Shown: positions 41,058 to 51,509 of the stretch, piece by piece
How positions within the stretch are numbered: the first letter of the stretch is position 1
Layout: the number at the start of each line of letters is the position of its first letter
NCBI RefSeq assembly: GCF_900638025.1
Contig: NZ_LR134481.1
Span: 558,001-622,000 of the forward strand
DNA length: 64,000 bases
DNA from: Haemophilus parainfluenzae
Lineage (GTDB): Bacteria; Pseudomonadota; Gammaproteobacteria; Enterobacterales; Pasteurellaceae
Direction: 5' to 3'
Notes under the pieces: model-generated
Database searches by the model: none
Told to the model about the DNA's origin: nothing
The model's input: only the letters and a program-made list of their open reading frames with translations
Position numbers and translations under genes: made by a program

Positions 41058-42803
41058 ATGATGATAGATAAACGCCTAATTAACACGGTGGCCGATAGTA
41101 AAAAATGGATTGGCGTCACGGTGTTGTGGAATTGGGTGGCATTAGTTGGCGGGATTATTAGTGCCGTCGTGTTTTCTTATATTTTACAGGCTGCTTATTT
41201 TAAAGAGTTGACGATGTCAAGTGCGGTGGGTTTAGGTGTGATTTTAATTGCGGCATTGGCACTGCGTGCTTTTGCGGGTAAAAAATCAGTACAGGCGTCT
41301 TATTTTGCCAGCACAAAAGTGAAGCATGAATTGCGTAGCCTTATCTATCGTAAATTGGCTTCTATGCCGCTTAATCAAGTGAATCAACAATCCACTTCAA
41401 GCATTATCCAAGTGGCATCAGAAGGTGTAGAACAGCTTGAAATCTACTTTGGGCGTTATTTGCCGCAGCTTTTTTATAGCTTGCTTGCTCCCCTAACTCT
41501 CTTTGCTTTCCTGATTTTTTTCAGTTTTAAAACAGCCATTATTTTATTAATTTGCGTGCCGCTTATCCCTATGTCGATCATTGCGGTGAATAAAATTGCG
41601 AAAAAACTTTTGGCAAAATATTGGTCGATTTATGTGGGATTAGGCAGCAGCTTTTTAGATAACCTACAAGGTTTAATCACGTTAAAAATCTATCAAGATG
41701 ATGCTTATAAAGCGAAAGAGATGGATAAAGAGGCTGAGCATTTCCGCAAAATTACCATGAAAGTGCTTACCATGCAGCTTAACTCGGTTTCTCTTATGGA
41801 TTTACTTGCTTATGGTGGCGCAGCAATTGGGATTTTAACTGCATTATTGCAATTCCAAGATGCACAACTCAGCGTGTTAGGCGTGATTTTATTTATTCTA
41901 CTTTCCTCCGAGTTCTTTATTCCACTTCGTTTGCTTGGTTCATTCTTCCATGTGGCGATGAATGGCAAAGCGGCTTCAGATAAAATTTTCACATTGCTTG
42001 ATACGCCAGTGGAAACCCAACAAAGTGTGGTAAATTTTGAAGCCAAAAATAACGTTCAAGTAGAAATTAAAGATCTACATTTTGCGTATTCTGCAGAAAA
42101 ACCGGCCATTCAGGGTTTGACTTTAACGATTCAACCAAACCAACTTTCTGTGTTTGTGGGTAAAAGTGGTTGCGGTAAATCAACCTTGGTTTCGTTGTTG
42201 ATGGGCTTTAATAAAGCGCAACAAGGTGAGATTTTGTTTAATGGACAAAACGCCTCAGAAATAGACCGCACTTCTTTCTATCAAAAAGTATCGTTGGTGA
42301 GCCATAGCAGCTACGTGTTTAAAGGCACATTGCGTGAAAATATGACGATGGCGAAAATTGATGCCACAGACGACCAAATTTATGCGTGTTTAGAACAAGT
42401 GAATCTTGCCCACTTTATACGCGAAAATGGCGGATTAGATATGCAATTATTAAGCCGTGGTGCGAATTTATCGGGCGGTCAGATTCAACGTTTAGCCCTA
42501 GCGAGTGCTTTATTACACAATGCGGAGCTTTATATTTTTGATGAAGCGACCAGTAACATTGATGTGGAAAGTGAAGAAATTATTTTGCAGTTCATTCAAC
42601 AATTTAAACAACAAAAAACCATTGTGATGATATCTCACCGCTTGGCGAATGCCGTGAATGCCGACTGCATTAATGTGCTTGAACAAGGCAAATTGATTGA
42701 GCAAGGCACACACGAAACCTTAATGGCAAAACAAGGTGCGTATGCTGAAATGTTCCAACAACAAAAAGATTTAGAACAAATTAGAGAGGTGGCAAATGCG
42801 TAA
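41058..42803 (+). CDS. cydD: Heterodimeric thiol exporter CydDC, ATP-binding/permease subunit CydD
   Basis: 581-aa type IV ABC half-transporter that with CydC exports glutathione and cysteine to the periplasm and is needed for cytochrome bd and c assembly. Six N-terminal helices precede the ATPase with Walker A GKSGCGKSTL, signature LSGGQIQRLALA and Walker B LYIFDEATS. I take ATG 41058 (MMIDKRL) with AGGAG eight bases upstream; the frame opens earlier inside the leader terminator. It overlaps cydC by 8 bases. Confidence 0.95.
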   Translation: MMIDKRLINTVADSKKWIGVTVLWNWVALVGGIISAVVFSYILQAAYFKELTMSSAVGLGVILIAALALRAFAGKKSVQASYFASTKVKHELRSLIYRKLASMPLNQVNQQSTSSIIQVASEGVEQLEIYFGRYLPQLFYSLLAPLTLFAFLIFFSFKTAIILLICVPLIPMSIIAVNKIAKKLLAKYWSIYVGLGSSFLDNLQGLITLKIYQDDAYKAKEMDKEAEHFRKITMKVLTMQLNSVSLMDLLAYGGAAIGILTALLQFQDAQLSVLGVILFILLSSEFFIPLRLLGSFFHVAMNGKAASDKIFTLLDTPVETQQSVVNFEAKNNVQVEIKDLHFAYSAEKPAIQGLTLTIQPNQLSVFVGKSGCGKSTLVSLLMGFNKAQQGEILFNGQNASEIDRTSFYQKVSLVSHSSYVFKGTLRENMTMAKIDATDDQIYACLEQVNLAHFIRENGGLDMQLLSRGANLSGGQIQRLALASALLHNAELYIFDEATSNIDVESEEIILQFIQQFKQQKTIVMISHRLANAVNADCINVLEQGKLIEQGTHETLMAKQGAYAEMFQQQKDLEQIREVANA

Positions 42804-44454
42804 AAATGGTTTTGTTGTGATGGGGCATTTGTTGAAATTAGTGACTCCACTCGCACATATTATGGCGTTTACCATTACTATGGGTACGCTCGGTTTCCTT
42901 GCTGCCATCTTTATTATGGTGCTGGGGGCGATGGGGTTAGTGAACCTTTTAAACTTTGATACCCATTTAAGTTTCTCTGGAATTTTGACCGCACTTATCG
43001 TGTTGGCGGTGGCTCGTGGCGCATTGCGTTATTTAGAGCAAATGTCAGGACACTACATCGCTTTTAAATTATTGGCATTATTGCGTGACAAAGTGTTTTC
43101 TTCTTTGCGCCGTTTGGCTTTTGTGAAGTTGCAAGATAAACAAGCGGGGCAATTAGTGTCACTAGTAACCAATGATATTGAATTGCTCGAAGTGTTCTAT
43201 GCGCACACTATTGCACCGATTATGATTGCGTTCTTTACTTCTGCGATTTTATTGTTGGTCTTTGCTCATCTTTCAGGCTGGTTTGTGGTTGTGGCATTAG
43301 CTGCTTATTTAACGGTAGGTGTGATTCTACCAATTATCACCACCAAATTGGCGCGTGAAGATGGCAGACGCTATCGTGAATTAGTAGGCGAAATGAATGA
43401 TTTCTTCCTCGATAGTGTGCGAGGTATGAAAGAAATCCAACTTTTTGGCTACGCGAAACAACGTTTAGATGAAATTCAACAACGCAGTCAAAAAATTGAT
43501 ACAGCTTTCGAACGCATTAAAGACCAAGAAGCAAAAGTGCGTGTTTATACTGAAGTAGCAGTATCTGTTTTCAACATTATTATGCTGTTTACTGGTTTAA
43601 TTTTATTTAGCTTAGATAAAATTGATTTCTCAGCCTTTTTAGTTGGTGTGATTTTATTGATGTCGAGTTATGGTCCTGTTATCGCCTTAAGTAACCTTTC
43701 AAGCAACTTATTACAAACTTTGGCTTCAGGTGAGCGTGTATTGAGCTTGCTAGCAGAAGAGCCTGAATTAAAAGACGTAGAAAGTGCGGTAGATTTAAAA
43801 GATGTTTCTCGCATTGATGTCGAGAATGTAAACTTCGCTTACGGTGAAGAACAAATTTTATCGGATGTGAGCTTATCTGTGAAAAAAGGTGAAATCTTAG
43901 GTATTCACGGTAGAAGTGGTAGCGGTAAAAGTACCTTGTTGAAATTACTGATGCGTTTTTACGATCCTAAATCAGGTAGCATCAAAATTAACGGCGAAAC
44001 TTTACCGAATATCAACACCCGTAGTTTGCGAGACAATATGGCGTACATTACCCAGCAAACCTATATTTTCAACGAAACCATTGAAGAAAATATTCGTCTT
44101 GCGCGCCGTGACGCAACGTTAGAAGAAATTATGGAAGCAGCGAAGAAAGCATCAATTCATGATTTCATTTTAAGCTTACCACAAGGTTATCAAACAAAAA
44201 TGACAGAATTGGGCGGCAATCTGTCTGACGGTGAAAAACAACGTATCGGTATTGCCCGAGCATTCTTGCACAATGCGCCGATTATTTTGCTTGATGAGCC
44301 AACCAGCAATTTAGATAGCTTAAACGAAGCGATGATTTTAAAATCGTTGCTGAATGTGAAAGCGGAAAAATTGATTATTCTCGTGAGTCATCGCCAATCC
44401 ACCATGGCTATTTGCGATCAGGTGATTGGCATTGAGAATGGAAGAATGTCGTAA
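42796..44454 (+). CDS. cydC: Heterodimeric thiol exporter CydDC, subunit CydC
   Basis: 552-aa ABC half-transporter, partner of CydD. Six helices precede Walker A GRSGSGKSTL and Walker B IILLDEPTS. The signature motif reads LSDGE where LSGGE/Q is canonical, a degeneracy that would give one weakened ATP site in the heterodimer. GAGG lies just upstream of the ATG. A strong bidirectional terminator separates it from convergent coaA. Confidence 0.95.
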   Translation: MRKNGFVVMGHLLKLVTPLAHIMAFTITMGTLGFLAAIFIMVLGAMGLVNLLNFDTHLSFSGILTALIVLAVARGALRYLEQMSGHYIAFKLLALLRDKVFSSLRRLAFVKLQDKQAGQLVSLVTNDIELLEVFYAHTIAPIMIAFFTSAILLLVFAHLSGWFVVVALAAYLTVGVILPIITTKLAREDGRRYRELVGEMNDFFLDSVRGMKEIQLFGYAKQRLDEIQQRSQKIDTAFERIKDQEAKVRVYTEVAVSVFNIIMLFTGLILFSLDKIDFSAFLVGVILLMSSYGPVIALSNLSSNLLQTLASGERVLSLLAEEPELKDVESAVDLKDVSRIDVENVNFAYGEEQILSDVSLSVKKGEILGIHGRSGSGKSTLLKLLMRFYDPKSGSIKINGETLPNINTRSLRDNMAYITQQTYIFNETIEENIRLARRDATLEEIMEAAKKASIHDFILSLPQGYQTKMTELGGNLSDGEKQRIGIARAFLHNAPIILLDEPTSNLDSLNEAMILKSLLNVKAEKLIILVSHRQSTMAICDQVIGIENGRMS

Positions 44455-44464
44455 GACAGTGAGA

Positions 44465-44500
44465 AAAAGAGCGGTCAGTTTGATCTGACCGCTCTTTTTT
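44465..44500. terminator. Bidirectional terminator between cydC and coaA
   Basis: A 14-bp perfect stem, AAAAGAGCGGTCAG and its complement around a TTTGAT loop, with A and T tails for use in both directions. Confidence 0.92.
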
Positions 44501-45434
44501 ATTTTCTTAATTTCACTAACTCAACTTCGTGATTTTCACCTTTTCTAAGAATGAGATTGGCGCGCTCACGAGTCGGCAGAATATTTTGTTTTAAATTCAA
44601 TCCATTAATGTTATCCCAAATGTTGCTAGCCGTTTCAATCGCTTCTTGCTCAGAGAGATTAGCGTAATGTTTAAAATAGGAGTCAGGATTTGTAAAAGCA
44701 CTTTGGCGGAATTTTAAGAATCGCTTAATATACCATTCTTTAAGAAGTTTTTCGTCTGCATCCACATAGATAGAAAAATCTACAAAATCAGACACGAAAG
44801 TTTGTCTAGTTTTGCTTGAACCTGTTTGCAAAACGTTTAATCCTTCTAAAATCAAAATATCCGGTTGATCGACAATATTAAATTGATCTGGAATGATATC
44901 GTAAGTCAAATGAGAATAAATTGGTGATTTTACTGATGGCTTACCTGATTTGATATCAGCTAGAAATTGAATTAACTTGGCCGTATCATAAGAAATCGGG
45001 AATCCTTTCTTTTGTAAGAGGTTCTTTTTTTTCAGTTTTTCCAGCGGCAAGAGAAAACCATCGGTAGTAATGAGATCTACTTTCCGCTCAAAGGGCCAAT
45101 AGGTGAGCAGTGATTGTAAAATGCGCGCTGAAGTACTTTTCCCGACCGCAACGCTTCCTGCAATACTAATGATATAGGGAACTTTAGGACGTTGCCCGCC
45201 AAGAAATCGATTTAAAACTGTTTGGCGGCGAAGGTTTTCATCAATATAGTAGTTGATTAGGCGTGCAAGCGGTAGATAGATAGTACTTACTTCATCAAGA
45301 GAAAGCTCTTCATTAAAGCCTAAAAGTGGCTTTAGATCTTGCTCCGTTAATTTTAGCGGAACAGATTTTCTTAATTCTGCCCATTGCTGGCGGCTAAAGT
45401 TTAAAAAAGGGATAAATTGTTCAGTAATATTCAC
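44499..45434 (-). CDS. coaA: Pantothenate kinase, type I
   Basis: Phosphorylates pantothenate, the first step of coenzyme A synthesis. The 311-aa protein has Walker A GSVAVGKS at residues 93-100, DGFLLP, the Tyr-rich YLTYDIIP region and [13 protein letters not shown]. Length and sequence match the E. coli type, which is inhibited by CoA. It is a single gene, divergent from the tRNA-tuf cluster. Confidence 0.97.
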   Translation of the reverse strand: MNITEQFIPFLNFSRQQWAELRKSVPLKLTEQDLKPLLGFNEELSLDEVSTIYLPLARLINYYIDENLRRQTVLNRFLGGQRPKVPYIISIAGSVAVGKSTSARILQSLLTYWPFERKVDLITTDGFLLPLEKLKKKNLLQKKGFPISYDTAKLIQFLADIKSGKPSVKSPIYSHLTYDIIPDQFNIVDQPDILILEGLNVLQTGSSKTRQTFVSDFVDFSIYVDADEKLLKEWYIKRFLKFRQSAFTNPDSYFKHYANLSEQEAIETASNIWDNINGLNLKQNILPTRERANLILRKGENHEVELVKLRK

Positions 45435-45596
45435 GGTGTTTTATGTATAGACAGAAAAACTGGACAAAATATACCCTATAAATGAAGAATGATCATTGAT
45501 TTTCATTAAAATTGATAAATTTTGTATTCTGGCAATATATTTTTGCTTGTAAATTAGACGAATGATCAAAAAAAACTTTTTTTTTAAAAAAAAAGC

Positions 45597-45624
45597 TTGT
45601 CAGAAGTAAAAAATTCCATATAAT
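45597..45624 (+). promoter_or_regulatory. Promoter of the tRNA-tuf operon
   Basis: TTGTCA at 45597-45602, a 16-base spacer and a perfect TATAAT at 45619-45624. Long A and T tracts directly upstream (45568-45594) could serve as an UP element. The transcription start falls about 15 bases before the first tRNA. Confidence 0.85.
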
Positions 45625-45646
45625 ACGCCTCACTTGCTTACGACAT

Positions 45647-45722
<76 letters not shown>

Positions 45723-45751
45723 TTCTTAGTAAACAAGTATTCATTTAGCGT

Positions 45752-45836
45752 GGAGGGGTTCCCGAGCGGCCAAAGGGGGCAGACTGTAAATCTGTTGGCT
45801 CAGCCTTCGAAGGTTCGAATCCTTCTCCCTCCACCA
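45752..45836 (+). tRNA. tRNA-Tyr(GTA)
   Basis: 85 bases with a long variable arm, as in bacterial tRNA-Tyr. Anticodon GTA lies in ACTGTAAAT. Encoded CCA. Confidence 0.97.
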
Positions 45837-45877
45837 TTTTCTAAATGAATTCTGATGGGACAGATGAATTTAGGACT

Positions 45878-45952
<75 letters not shown>

Positions 45953-45955
45953 AAC

Positions 45956-46031
45956 GCTGATATAGCTCAGTTGGTAGAGCGCACCCTTGGTAAGGGTGAG
46001 GTCGGCGGTTCAAATCCGCCTATCAGCACCA
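45956..46031 (+). tRNA. tRNA-Thr(GGT)
   Basis: 76 bases with acceptor GCTGATA/TATCAGC, anticodon GGT in CTTGGTAAG and encoded CCA. It lies three bases after tRNA-Gly and 104 bases before tuf. Confidence 0.97.
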
Positions 46032-46135
46032 GCCTTAAAAATTCCTCTCTCCTTTATTAAATAGTAATGATTTTATTGGTTAATGTGGTTTAATTTACCC
46101 ATCGATAACCGTGTCTATTTAGAGGGACTCTTTAA

Positions 46136-47320
<1,185 letters not shown>

Positions 47321-47349
47321 TTGATGCATTAACTGTAACAAGTTAGATA

Positions 47350-47379
47350 AAAAGGCGTATCTTTCGATACGCCTTTTTG
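47350..47379 (+). terminator. Terminator after tuf
   Basis: AAAAGGCGTATC/GATACGCCTTTT stem with a TTTC loop and T-rich tail. Confidence 0.92.
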
Positions 47380-47476
47380 TTTTTTATCAATGAATATCGT
47401 TTTTATGATAGAAAGTGCGGTAAAAAATCGTGTTGTTTTGGTATGATACAGACTCATTTTTTATATAGGTGGTTTT

Positions 47477-48295
47477 ATGCAACAACTTCCATTTAAAGCC
47501 GTGGTTTCTGATCTTGACGGTACATTACTCAATACCAATCATGTAATTGGTGATTTCACAATTGAGATATTAAATAAATTAGAACAAAAAGGTGTTGATA
47601 TTATTTTAGCGACAGGCCGTAATCACACGGATGTTTCTTCTATTTTAGGTAAGATTGGAGCGAAGCATGCTGTAATGATTACTTCCAATGGCGCGAGAGT
47701 ACGAGACCTAAAAGGTAACCTTATTTATAGCAATAGTCTTCCAGAAGAAATCGTGCTTGAGTTGTATAAAATCCCTTTTGATCGTACCAAGATTTGTATC
47801 AATACTTATCAAGATGATGGCTGGTTTATCAATATAGATGTGCCTGAATTAGCAAAATATCACAAGGATTCAGGTTTCATGTATGAGGTGGTTGATTTCA
47901 CAAAACACCATGGAAGAGGAACTGAAAAAGTATTTTTTATTGCTCGTGATCCGAAAGATCTTGTAGAACTAGAAGATTATCTTAGAACGCATTTTGGTGA
48001 TAAAACGACGATTGTTTATTCTGCTGTGACTTGCTTAGAGGTCATGAACAAAAATGTATCTAAAGGTGATGCATTAGCTCATCTATTAGAAAATAGAAAT
48101 TATGGATTAAAAGATTGTATTGCTTTTGGAGATGGTCAGAATGATGTTGAAATGCTTTCTTGGGCTGGTAAAGGTTATGTGATGGCGAATGCCGATCCTC
48201 GTCTAAAAGAAGCTTGCCCTGAATTAGAAGAGATTGGGTTCAATAAAGACGAAGCAGTAGCCAAACATCTGGCGGAGCTTTTTGGTATCAAATAA
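47477..48295 (+). CDS. Cof-type HAD-IIB sugar-phosphate phosphatase
   Basis: 272-aa member of the Cof/YidA group of HAD hydrolases. Motif I is SDLDGTLL with nucleophile Asp12 and Asp14, motif II TSNGAR, the Lys of motif III is in NKNVSKGDAL, and motif IV is GDGQNDVEML. The type C2 cap lies in between. Probable substrates are sugar phosphates or related small molecules; the exact one cannot be read from the sequence. AGGTGG precedes the ATG. crcB starts immediately after its stop codon. Confidence 0.88.
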   Translation: MQQLPFKAVVSDLDGTLLNTNHVIGDFTIEILNKLEQKGVDIILATGRNHTDVSSILGKIGAKHAVMITSNGARVRDLKGNLIYSNSLPEEIVLELYKIPFDRTKICINTYQDDGWFINIDVPELAKYHKDSGFMYEVVDFTKHHGRGTEKVFFIARDPKDLVELEDYLRTHFGDKTTIVYSAVTCLEVMNKNVSKGDALAHLLENRNYGLKDCIAFGDGQNDVEMLSWAGKGYVMANADPRLKEACPELEEIGFNKDEAVAKHLAELFGIK

Positions 48296-48691
48296 ATGTT
48301 TCAGTCAATCATTCTTGTGAGCACAGGTGCAGCCATCGGTGCATCCTTACGATGGGGATTAGGTCTTTGGTTGAATTCACTATTTAGTACACTTGCATTT
48401 GGTACACTTGTGGCGAACTTTATTGGCTGTTTTTTGATGGGGATTTTAGTGGCAGCCTTTTGGTTATTTCCTCAATTTAGTTCTGAATGGCGATTATTCT
48501 TAGTGACTGGATTTCTTGGGGCTCTCACCACCTTTTCTTCTTTTTCAGGCGAAGTAATAGAACTTTTTTTTAAAGAAGAATGGGTAAATGGATTGTTTGT
48601 TTTAGTGAGCCATTTAGTTGGTTGTTTAATTTTTACAGTATTAGGGATTTATTTCTTTAGACTCATCAGTCTTCTATTCCATTTTCGATAA
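48296..48691 (+). CDS. crcB: Fluoride ion channel CrcB/FluC
   Basis: 131-aa, four-helix dual-topology protein of the Fluc family that lets cytoplasmic fluoride leave the cell. Diagnostic motifs are GASLRWGL, the pore motif NFIGCFLMG and [12 protein letters not shown] with its phenylalanine track. The ATG abuts the stop of the HAD gene and has no good ribosome binding site, so translation is likely coupled. No fluoride riboswitch is visible. Its last 26 bases overlap the recX 3' end on the other strand. Confidence 0.92.
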   Translation: MFQSIILVSTGAAIGASLRWGLGLWLNSLFSTLAFGTLVANFIGCFLMGILVAAFWLFPQFSSEWRLFLVTGFLGALTTFSSFSGEVIELFFKEEWVNGLFVLVSHLVGCLIFTVLGIYFFRLISLLFHFR

Positions 48692-49118
48692 AATCGCTAA
48701 ATTCTTCAGAATAAAATCCATGAGAGAGCATATACTGCCAAATCTTTTGTTTGCTTTTGATTGGTTGAGGTTCTGCATAGTTAGGAAACTTTTTGTGTAG
48801 AACCTTTTCTGCTATTTCAATCCAATTAATTTCACTTTCTGTGAGGACTTCATTGATTACCTCTGAAGATACACCTTTAAGTTGACGTAACTCTTGTTTG
48901 ATACGATTTGCACCATACCCACGTTGCGAACGTGCGTGTAAATAATTTTCAGCAAATCGTTTATCATTTTGCCAGTTTTTTTTCTGGCAGTAAGCAATCG
49001 TTTCATCGATCTCATCTTCTGTAAATGCTTTTTCCCGCATTTTATTGCGTAGTTCAAATTCGCTATATTCACGTCGAGCAAGTAAATTAACAACATAGCT
49101 CAAGGCAAGAGAAGACAT
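48666..49118 (-). CDS. recX: Recombination regulator RecX
   Basis: 150-aa all-helical inhibitor of RecA filaments. RecX family segments include [39 protein letters not shown] and [12 protein letters not shown]. The ATG at 49118 follows AAGGAA; the longer open frame upstream crosses the uptake-sequence hairpin and is unlikely to be coding. It lies 69 bases downstream of recA, separated by a terminator-like dyad. This suits a small amount of read-through, as described for recA-recX in E. coli. Confidence 0.93.
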   Translation of the reverse strand: MSSLALSYVVNLLARREYSEFELRNKMREKAFTEDEIDETIAYCQKKNWQNDKRFAENYLHARSQRGYGANRIKQELRQLKGVSSEVINEVLTESEINWIEIAEKVLHKKFPNYAEPQPIKSKQKIWQYMLSHGFYSEEFSDFIENGIED

Positions 49119-49152
49119 AGAAATTCCTTTTAGGTGAAATACGGTTGAAATG

Positions 49153-49182
49153 AAAAGTGCGGTCAATTTTGACCGCACTTTT
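49153..49182 (-). terminator. Uptake-sequence dyad between recA and recX
   Basis: AAAAGTGCGGTCAA and its exact complement form a long perfect stem around a very short loop, with T-rich ends. It is a candidate attenuator that would lower recX expression relative to recA. Confidence 0.82.
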
Positions 49183-49187
49183 AGTGA

Positions 49188-50243
49188 TTAGAAATCGCTT
49201 TCTGCGTCATCATTAGATTGTTCAATATCAGCCATTAATGCTTGTTCTGGGTTAGCGACTAATTCAGCACGAAGCTTCGCTTCAAGTTCGTCTGATTTAG
49301 CAGGATTTTCATGTAACCATTTCATTGCATTAGCTTTACCTTGACCAATTTTTTCACCGTTATATGCATACCACGCACCAGATTTCTCAACAAGTTTGTG
49401 TTTAACGCCGAGTTCAATCAATTCGCCTGCTTTAGAAATACCTTCTCCATAAAGAATTTGGAAATCTACTTGGCGGAAAGGTGCGGCTAATTTGTTTTTA
49501 ACTACTTTAACACGAGTTTCGTTACCAATGATCTCATCTCCATCTTTAACTGAACCAGTACGACGGATATCTAAACGAACAGAAGAGTAGAATTTTAGCG
49601 CGTTACCACCAGTTGTGGTTTCTGGGTTACCAAACATGACACCTATTTTCATACGAATTTGGTTAATGAAGATAACGAGACAGTTTGCATTTTTGATCTG
49701 ACCGGTTAATTTACGTAGTGCTTGAGACATCAAACGCGCTTGTAAACCCATGTGTGAATCACCCATTTCACCTTCGATTTCAGCTTTTGGGGTAAGTGCA
49801 GCAACAGAGTCCACAATGACCACATCTACCGCTCCAGAGCGCACTAAGGCATCACAAATTTCAAGTGCTTGTTCACCGTTGTCTGGTTGGGAGACTAAGA
49901 GCTCTTTAACATCAACACCAAGTTTTGCTGCATAAATAGGATCAAGTGCATGCTCCGCATCTATAAATGCACAGGTTTTACCTACTTTCTGTGCTTGAGC
50001 GATAACAGATAAAGTTAAGGTTGTTTTACCAGAAGATTCAGGTCCAAAAATTTCAACAATACGACCCATTGGTAAACCACCAATACCAAGAGCTACATCA
50101 AGACCTAAAGAACCAGTTGAAACAGATTCTACATCAAGGGCTTGAGTATCGCCCAATTTCATAATTGAGCCTTTACCGAATTGCTTTTCAATTTGACCAA
50201 GTGCTGCGGCGAGCGCTTTTTGCTTTTCTTCTTGAGTTGCCAT
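49188..50243 (-). CDS. recA: Recombinase RecA
   Basis: 351-aa DNA strand-exchange protein and SOS co-protease, also needed for recombination of DNA taken up by transformation. Walker A is GPESSGKT at residues 67-74. The Walker B region [12 protein letters not shown], loop 1 [20 protein letters not shown], loop 2 [21 protein letters not shown] and an acidic C-terminal tail ([12 protein letters not shown]) are present. AAGAAGG precedes the ATG. The promoter holds a LexA box. Confidence 0.98.
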   Translation of the reverse strand: MATQEEKQKALAAALGQIEKQFGKGSIMKLGDTQALDVESVSTGSLGLDVALGIGGLPMGRIVEIFGPESSGKTTLTLSVIAQAQKVGKTCAFIDAEHALDPIYAAKLGVDVKELLVSQPDNGEQALEICDALVRSGAVDVVIVDSVAALTPKAEIEGEMGDSHMGLQARLMSQALRKLTGQIKNANCLVIFINQIRMKIGVMFGNPETTTGGNALKFYSSVRLDIRRTGSVKDGDEIIGNETRVKVVKNKLAAPFRQVDFQILYGEGISKAGELIELGVKHKLVEKSGAWYAYNGEKIGQGKANAMKWLHENPAKSDELEAKLRAELVANPEQALMADIEQSNDDAESDF

Positions 50244-50282
50244 ATAAAACCTTCTTAAATAGAGTTATCTAAATTTGGTTAG

Positions 50283-50311
50283 ATTATATCTGTATTGATG
50301 TACAGTATCAA
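50283..50311 (-). promoter_or_regulatory. recA: recA promoter with LexA (SOS) box in its spacer
   Basis: On the minus strand TTGATA (-35, 50311-50306) and TATAAT (-10, 50288-50283) are 17 bases apart. CTGT-N8-ACAG (50290-50305 as CTGTATTGATGTACAG) fills that spacer, so LexA would block polymerase directly. Confidence 0.9.
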
Positions 50312-50548
50312 GGAAAAATTTTTCCTTACTGAAAAAATGTGAACTAGATTCCAAGTTTTAGACTAATGTAGTAGCCATAGCCATATCAAAAATACTTATC
50401 GTAAATATAGCGTTTATGATAATTACTTATATAAGAATAATTTTAGTTATTATTGATTGTTATTTTACTATCTTCAATGAGTTTAAGTATCTAATTATAA
50501 AATTATTTTTCATTATCTAATTACCTATTTAAAAATAAATTTTATATT

Positions 50549-50610
50549 TGCGATCTATCTCACAAAATTGAAAATTTCTCTTCGTTACACTTAATCGATT
50601 ATGGTATAAC
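50549..50610 (+). promoter_or_regulatory. tfoX: CRP-S type site and promoter of sxy/tfoX
   Basis: TGCGATCTATCTCACA at 50549-50564 fits the non-canonical CRP-S half-site TGCGA in place of TGTGA, paired with a perfect TCACA. TATAAC at 50605-50610 is the best -10 box, which puts the site near -60.5. CRP-S sites normally require Sxy as well as CRP, so this suggests autoregulation. The rest of the 429-base recA-sxy gap is AT-rich with nothing else I can assign. Confidence 0.65.
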
Positions 50611-50613
50611 TAT

Positions 50614-50640
50614 TCTATAGAAGTACTTCTTAGTTATAGA
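50614..50640 (+). promoter_or_regulatory. Hairpin in the sxy 5' leader
   Basis: TCTATA (50614-50619) pairs with TATAGA (50635-50640), and GAAGTACTTC inside it is itself a palindrome. It would lie at or just after the transcript start and 32 bases before the ATG. Translation of H. influenzae sxy is known to be limited by mRNA structure; whether this hairpin plays that part is inference. Confidence 0.45.
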
Positions 50641-50672
50641 TAAATAAACTTTACTCTAAGGGGAGCTTTAAA

Positions 50673-51341
50673 ATGAAAATCCTACCGATACCTAATGATA
50701 ATATTACCAAAGTATGTGATTTGCTAAATCAACTTATTGGAGATGTGACAAGTAAGAATCTATTTACGGGATATGGCTTGTTTCATAAACAAAAAGATAT
50801 GTTTGCTGTTTGGGTAAACAATAAAGTTTACTTGCGAGCTAAGGATGAGCTTTCAATAAAATTAAAAGGACTTGGATGTAAATCTTTTACAACAAATGAA
50901 CTCAATAAGCGTTTTGTATTATCTGATTATTATGCTTTAACCGAAAGTATCTTAAAGGATAACGTTCTAATGAGAACGTTGATTATTCTTTCAATTACTC
51001 AAATAAGGAAGGAGAAACTCGATTTTGCGCTATCTAATGTTGGGCGAATTAGGGACTTACCAAATTTATCGATAAAGTATGAACGAGCATTAAATAAAGT
51101 AGGGATTGACAATGTCGATACTTTACGAAAAATTGGTGCTGAAAATGCGATTGTTCGTTTGAAGAAAGCGGATATTAGTGCAAGTGAAGCTTTTTATTGG
51201 CGACTTCGCGGAGCTTTGGAAAATCGTAATTGTGAGTTTTACACTGAAAAAGAGAAGGAAAGAGGCCTTAGTAAACTTAATGAAATACTCTCCGCAAATG
51301 GATTTAGACGTTGTAAACGAGCGTCTAAAAAGGTTAGTTAG
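50673..51341 (+). CDS. tfoX: Competence regulator Sxy/TfoX
   Basis: 222-aa activator that works with CRP to switch on DNA-uptake genes at CRP-S promoters. The TfoX N-terminal domain is clear (LFTGYGLFHKQKDMFAVWVN...YLRA). The C-terminal helix-hairpin-helix-like domain includes IRDLPNLSIKYERALNKVGI and LRKIGAENA. It strongly resembles H. influenzae Sxy (217 aa) over its whole length. AAGGGGAG precedes the ATG. It is divergent from recA, and no clear terminator separates its end from the rRNA promoter. Confidence 0.96.
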   Translation: MKILPIPNDNITKVCDLLNQLIGDVTSKNLFTGYGLFHKQKDMFAVWVNNKVYLRAKDELSIKLKGLGCKSFTTNELNKRFVLSDYYALTESILKDNVLMRTLIILSITQIRKEKLDFALSNVGRIRDLPNLSIKYERALNKVGIDNVDTLRKIGAENAIVRLKKADISASEAFYWRLRGALENRNCEFYTEKEKERGLSKLNEILSANGFRRCKRASKKVS

Positions 51342-51407
51342 AGAGTATTACGCAAAGGAATTCATGCCTAAAAAATAATCGGTTAACGAGTTTTTTTAAA
51401 AAATCAC

Positions 51408-51435
51408 TTGCAAAGAATTCTGAAATGCCTATAAT
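51408..51435 (+). promoter_or_regulatory. P1 promoter of the rRNA operon
   Basis: TTGCAA at 51408-51413, a 16-base spacer and TATAAT at 51430-51435. A GC-rich discriminator (CGCCCC) follows, typical of stringently controlled promoters, and an A/T tract lies upstream. Confidence 0.88.
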
Positions 51436-51446
51436 ACGCCCCACAC

Positions 51447-51509
51447 AACGACGCGCTGTTGTGAATCTTAAGAAAAACCAGTGCGTCGTTATTTTTTGCT
51501 CTTTAACAA
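51447..51509 (+). promoter_or_regulatory. rRNA leader: terminator-like hairpin followed by boxA antiterminator
   Basis: AACGACGC (51447-51454) pairs perfectly with GCGTCGTT (51483-51490), directly followed by ATTTTTTG. This looks like an intrinsic terminator with a 28-base loop and probably stands in the boxB position. boxA TGCTCTTTAACA follows at 51498-51509, the Nus-factor site that lets polymerase read through terminators. The remaining ~150 bases before 16S would form processing stems. Confidence 0.7.

Noticed and set aside
45483-45508. Fur-box-like sequence around AATGATCATT between coaA and the tRNA genes
   Set aside because: The 7-1-7 spacing is off by one and neither neighbour has an iron connection.
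48200-48296. Fluoride riboswitch upstream of crcB
   Set aside because: crcB starts at the stop codon of the HAD gene with no leader space and no recognisable aptamer.
51178-51378. 66-codon open frame overlapping the end of sxy
   Set aside because: It lies mostly inside tfoX in another frame, has no ribosome binding site and resembles no family.
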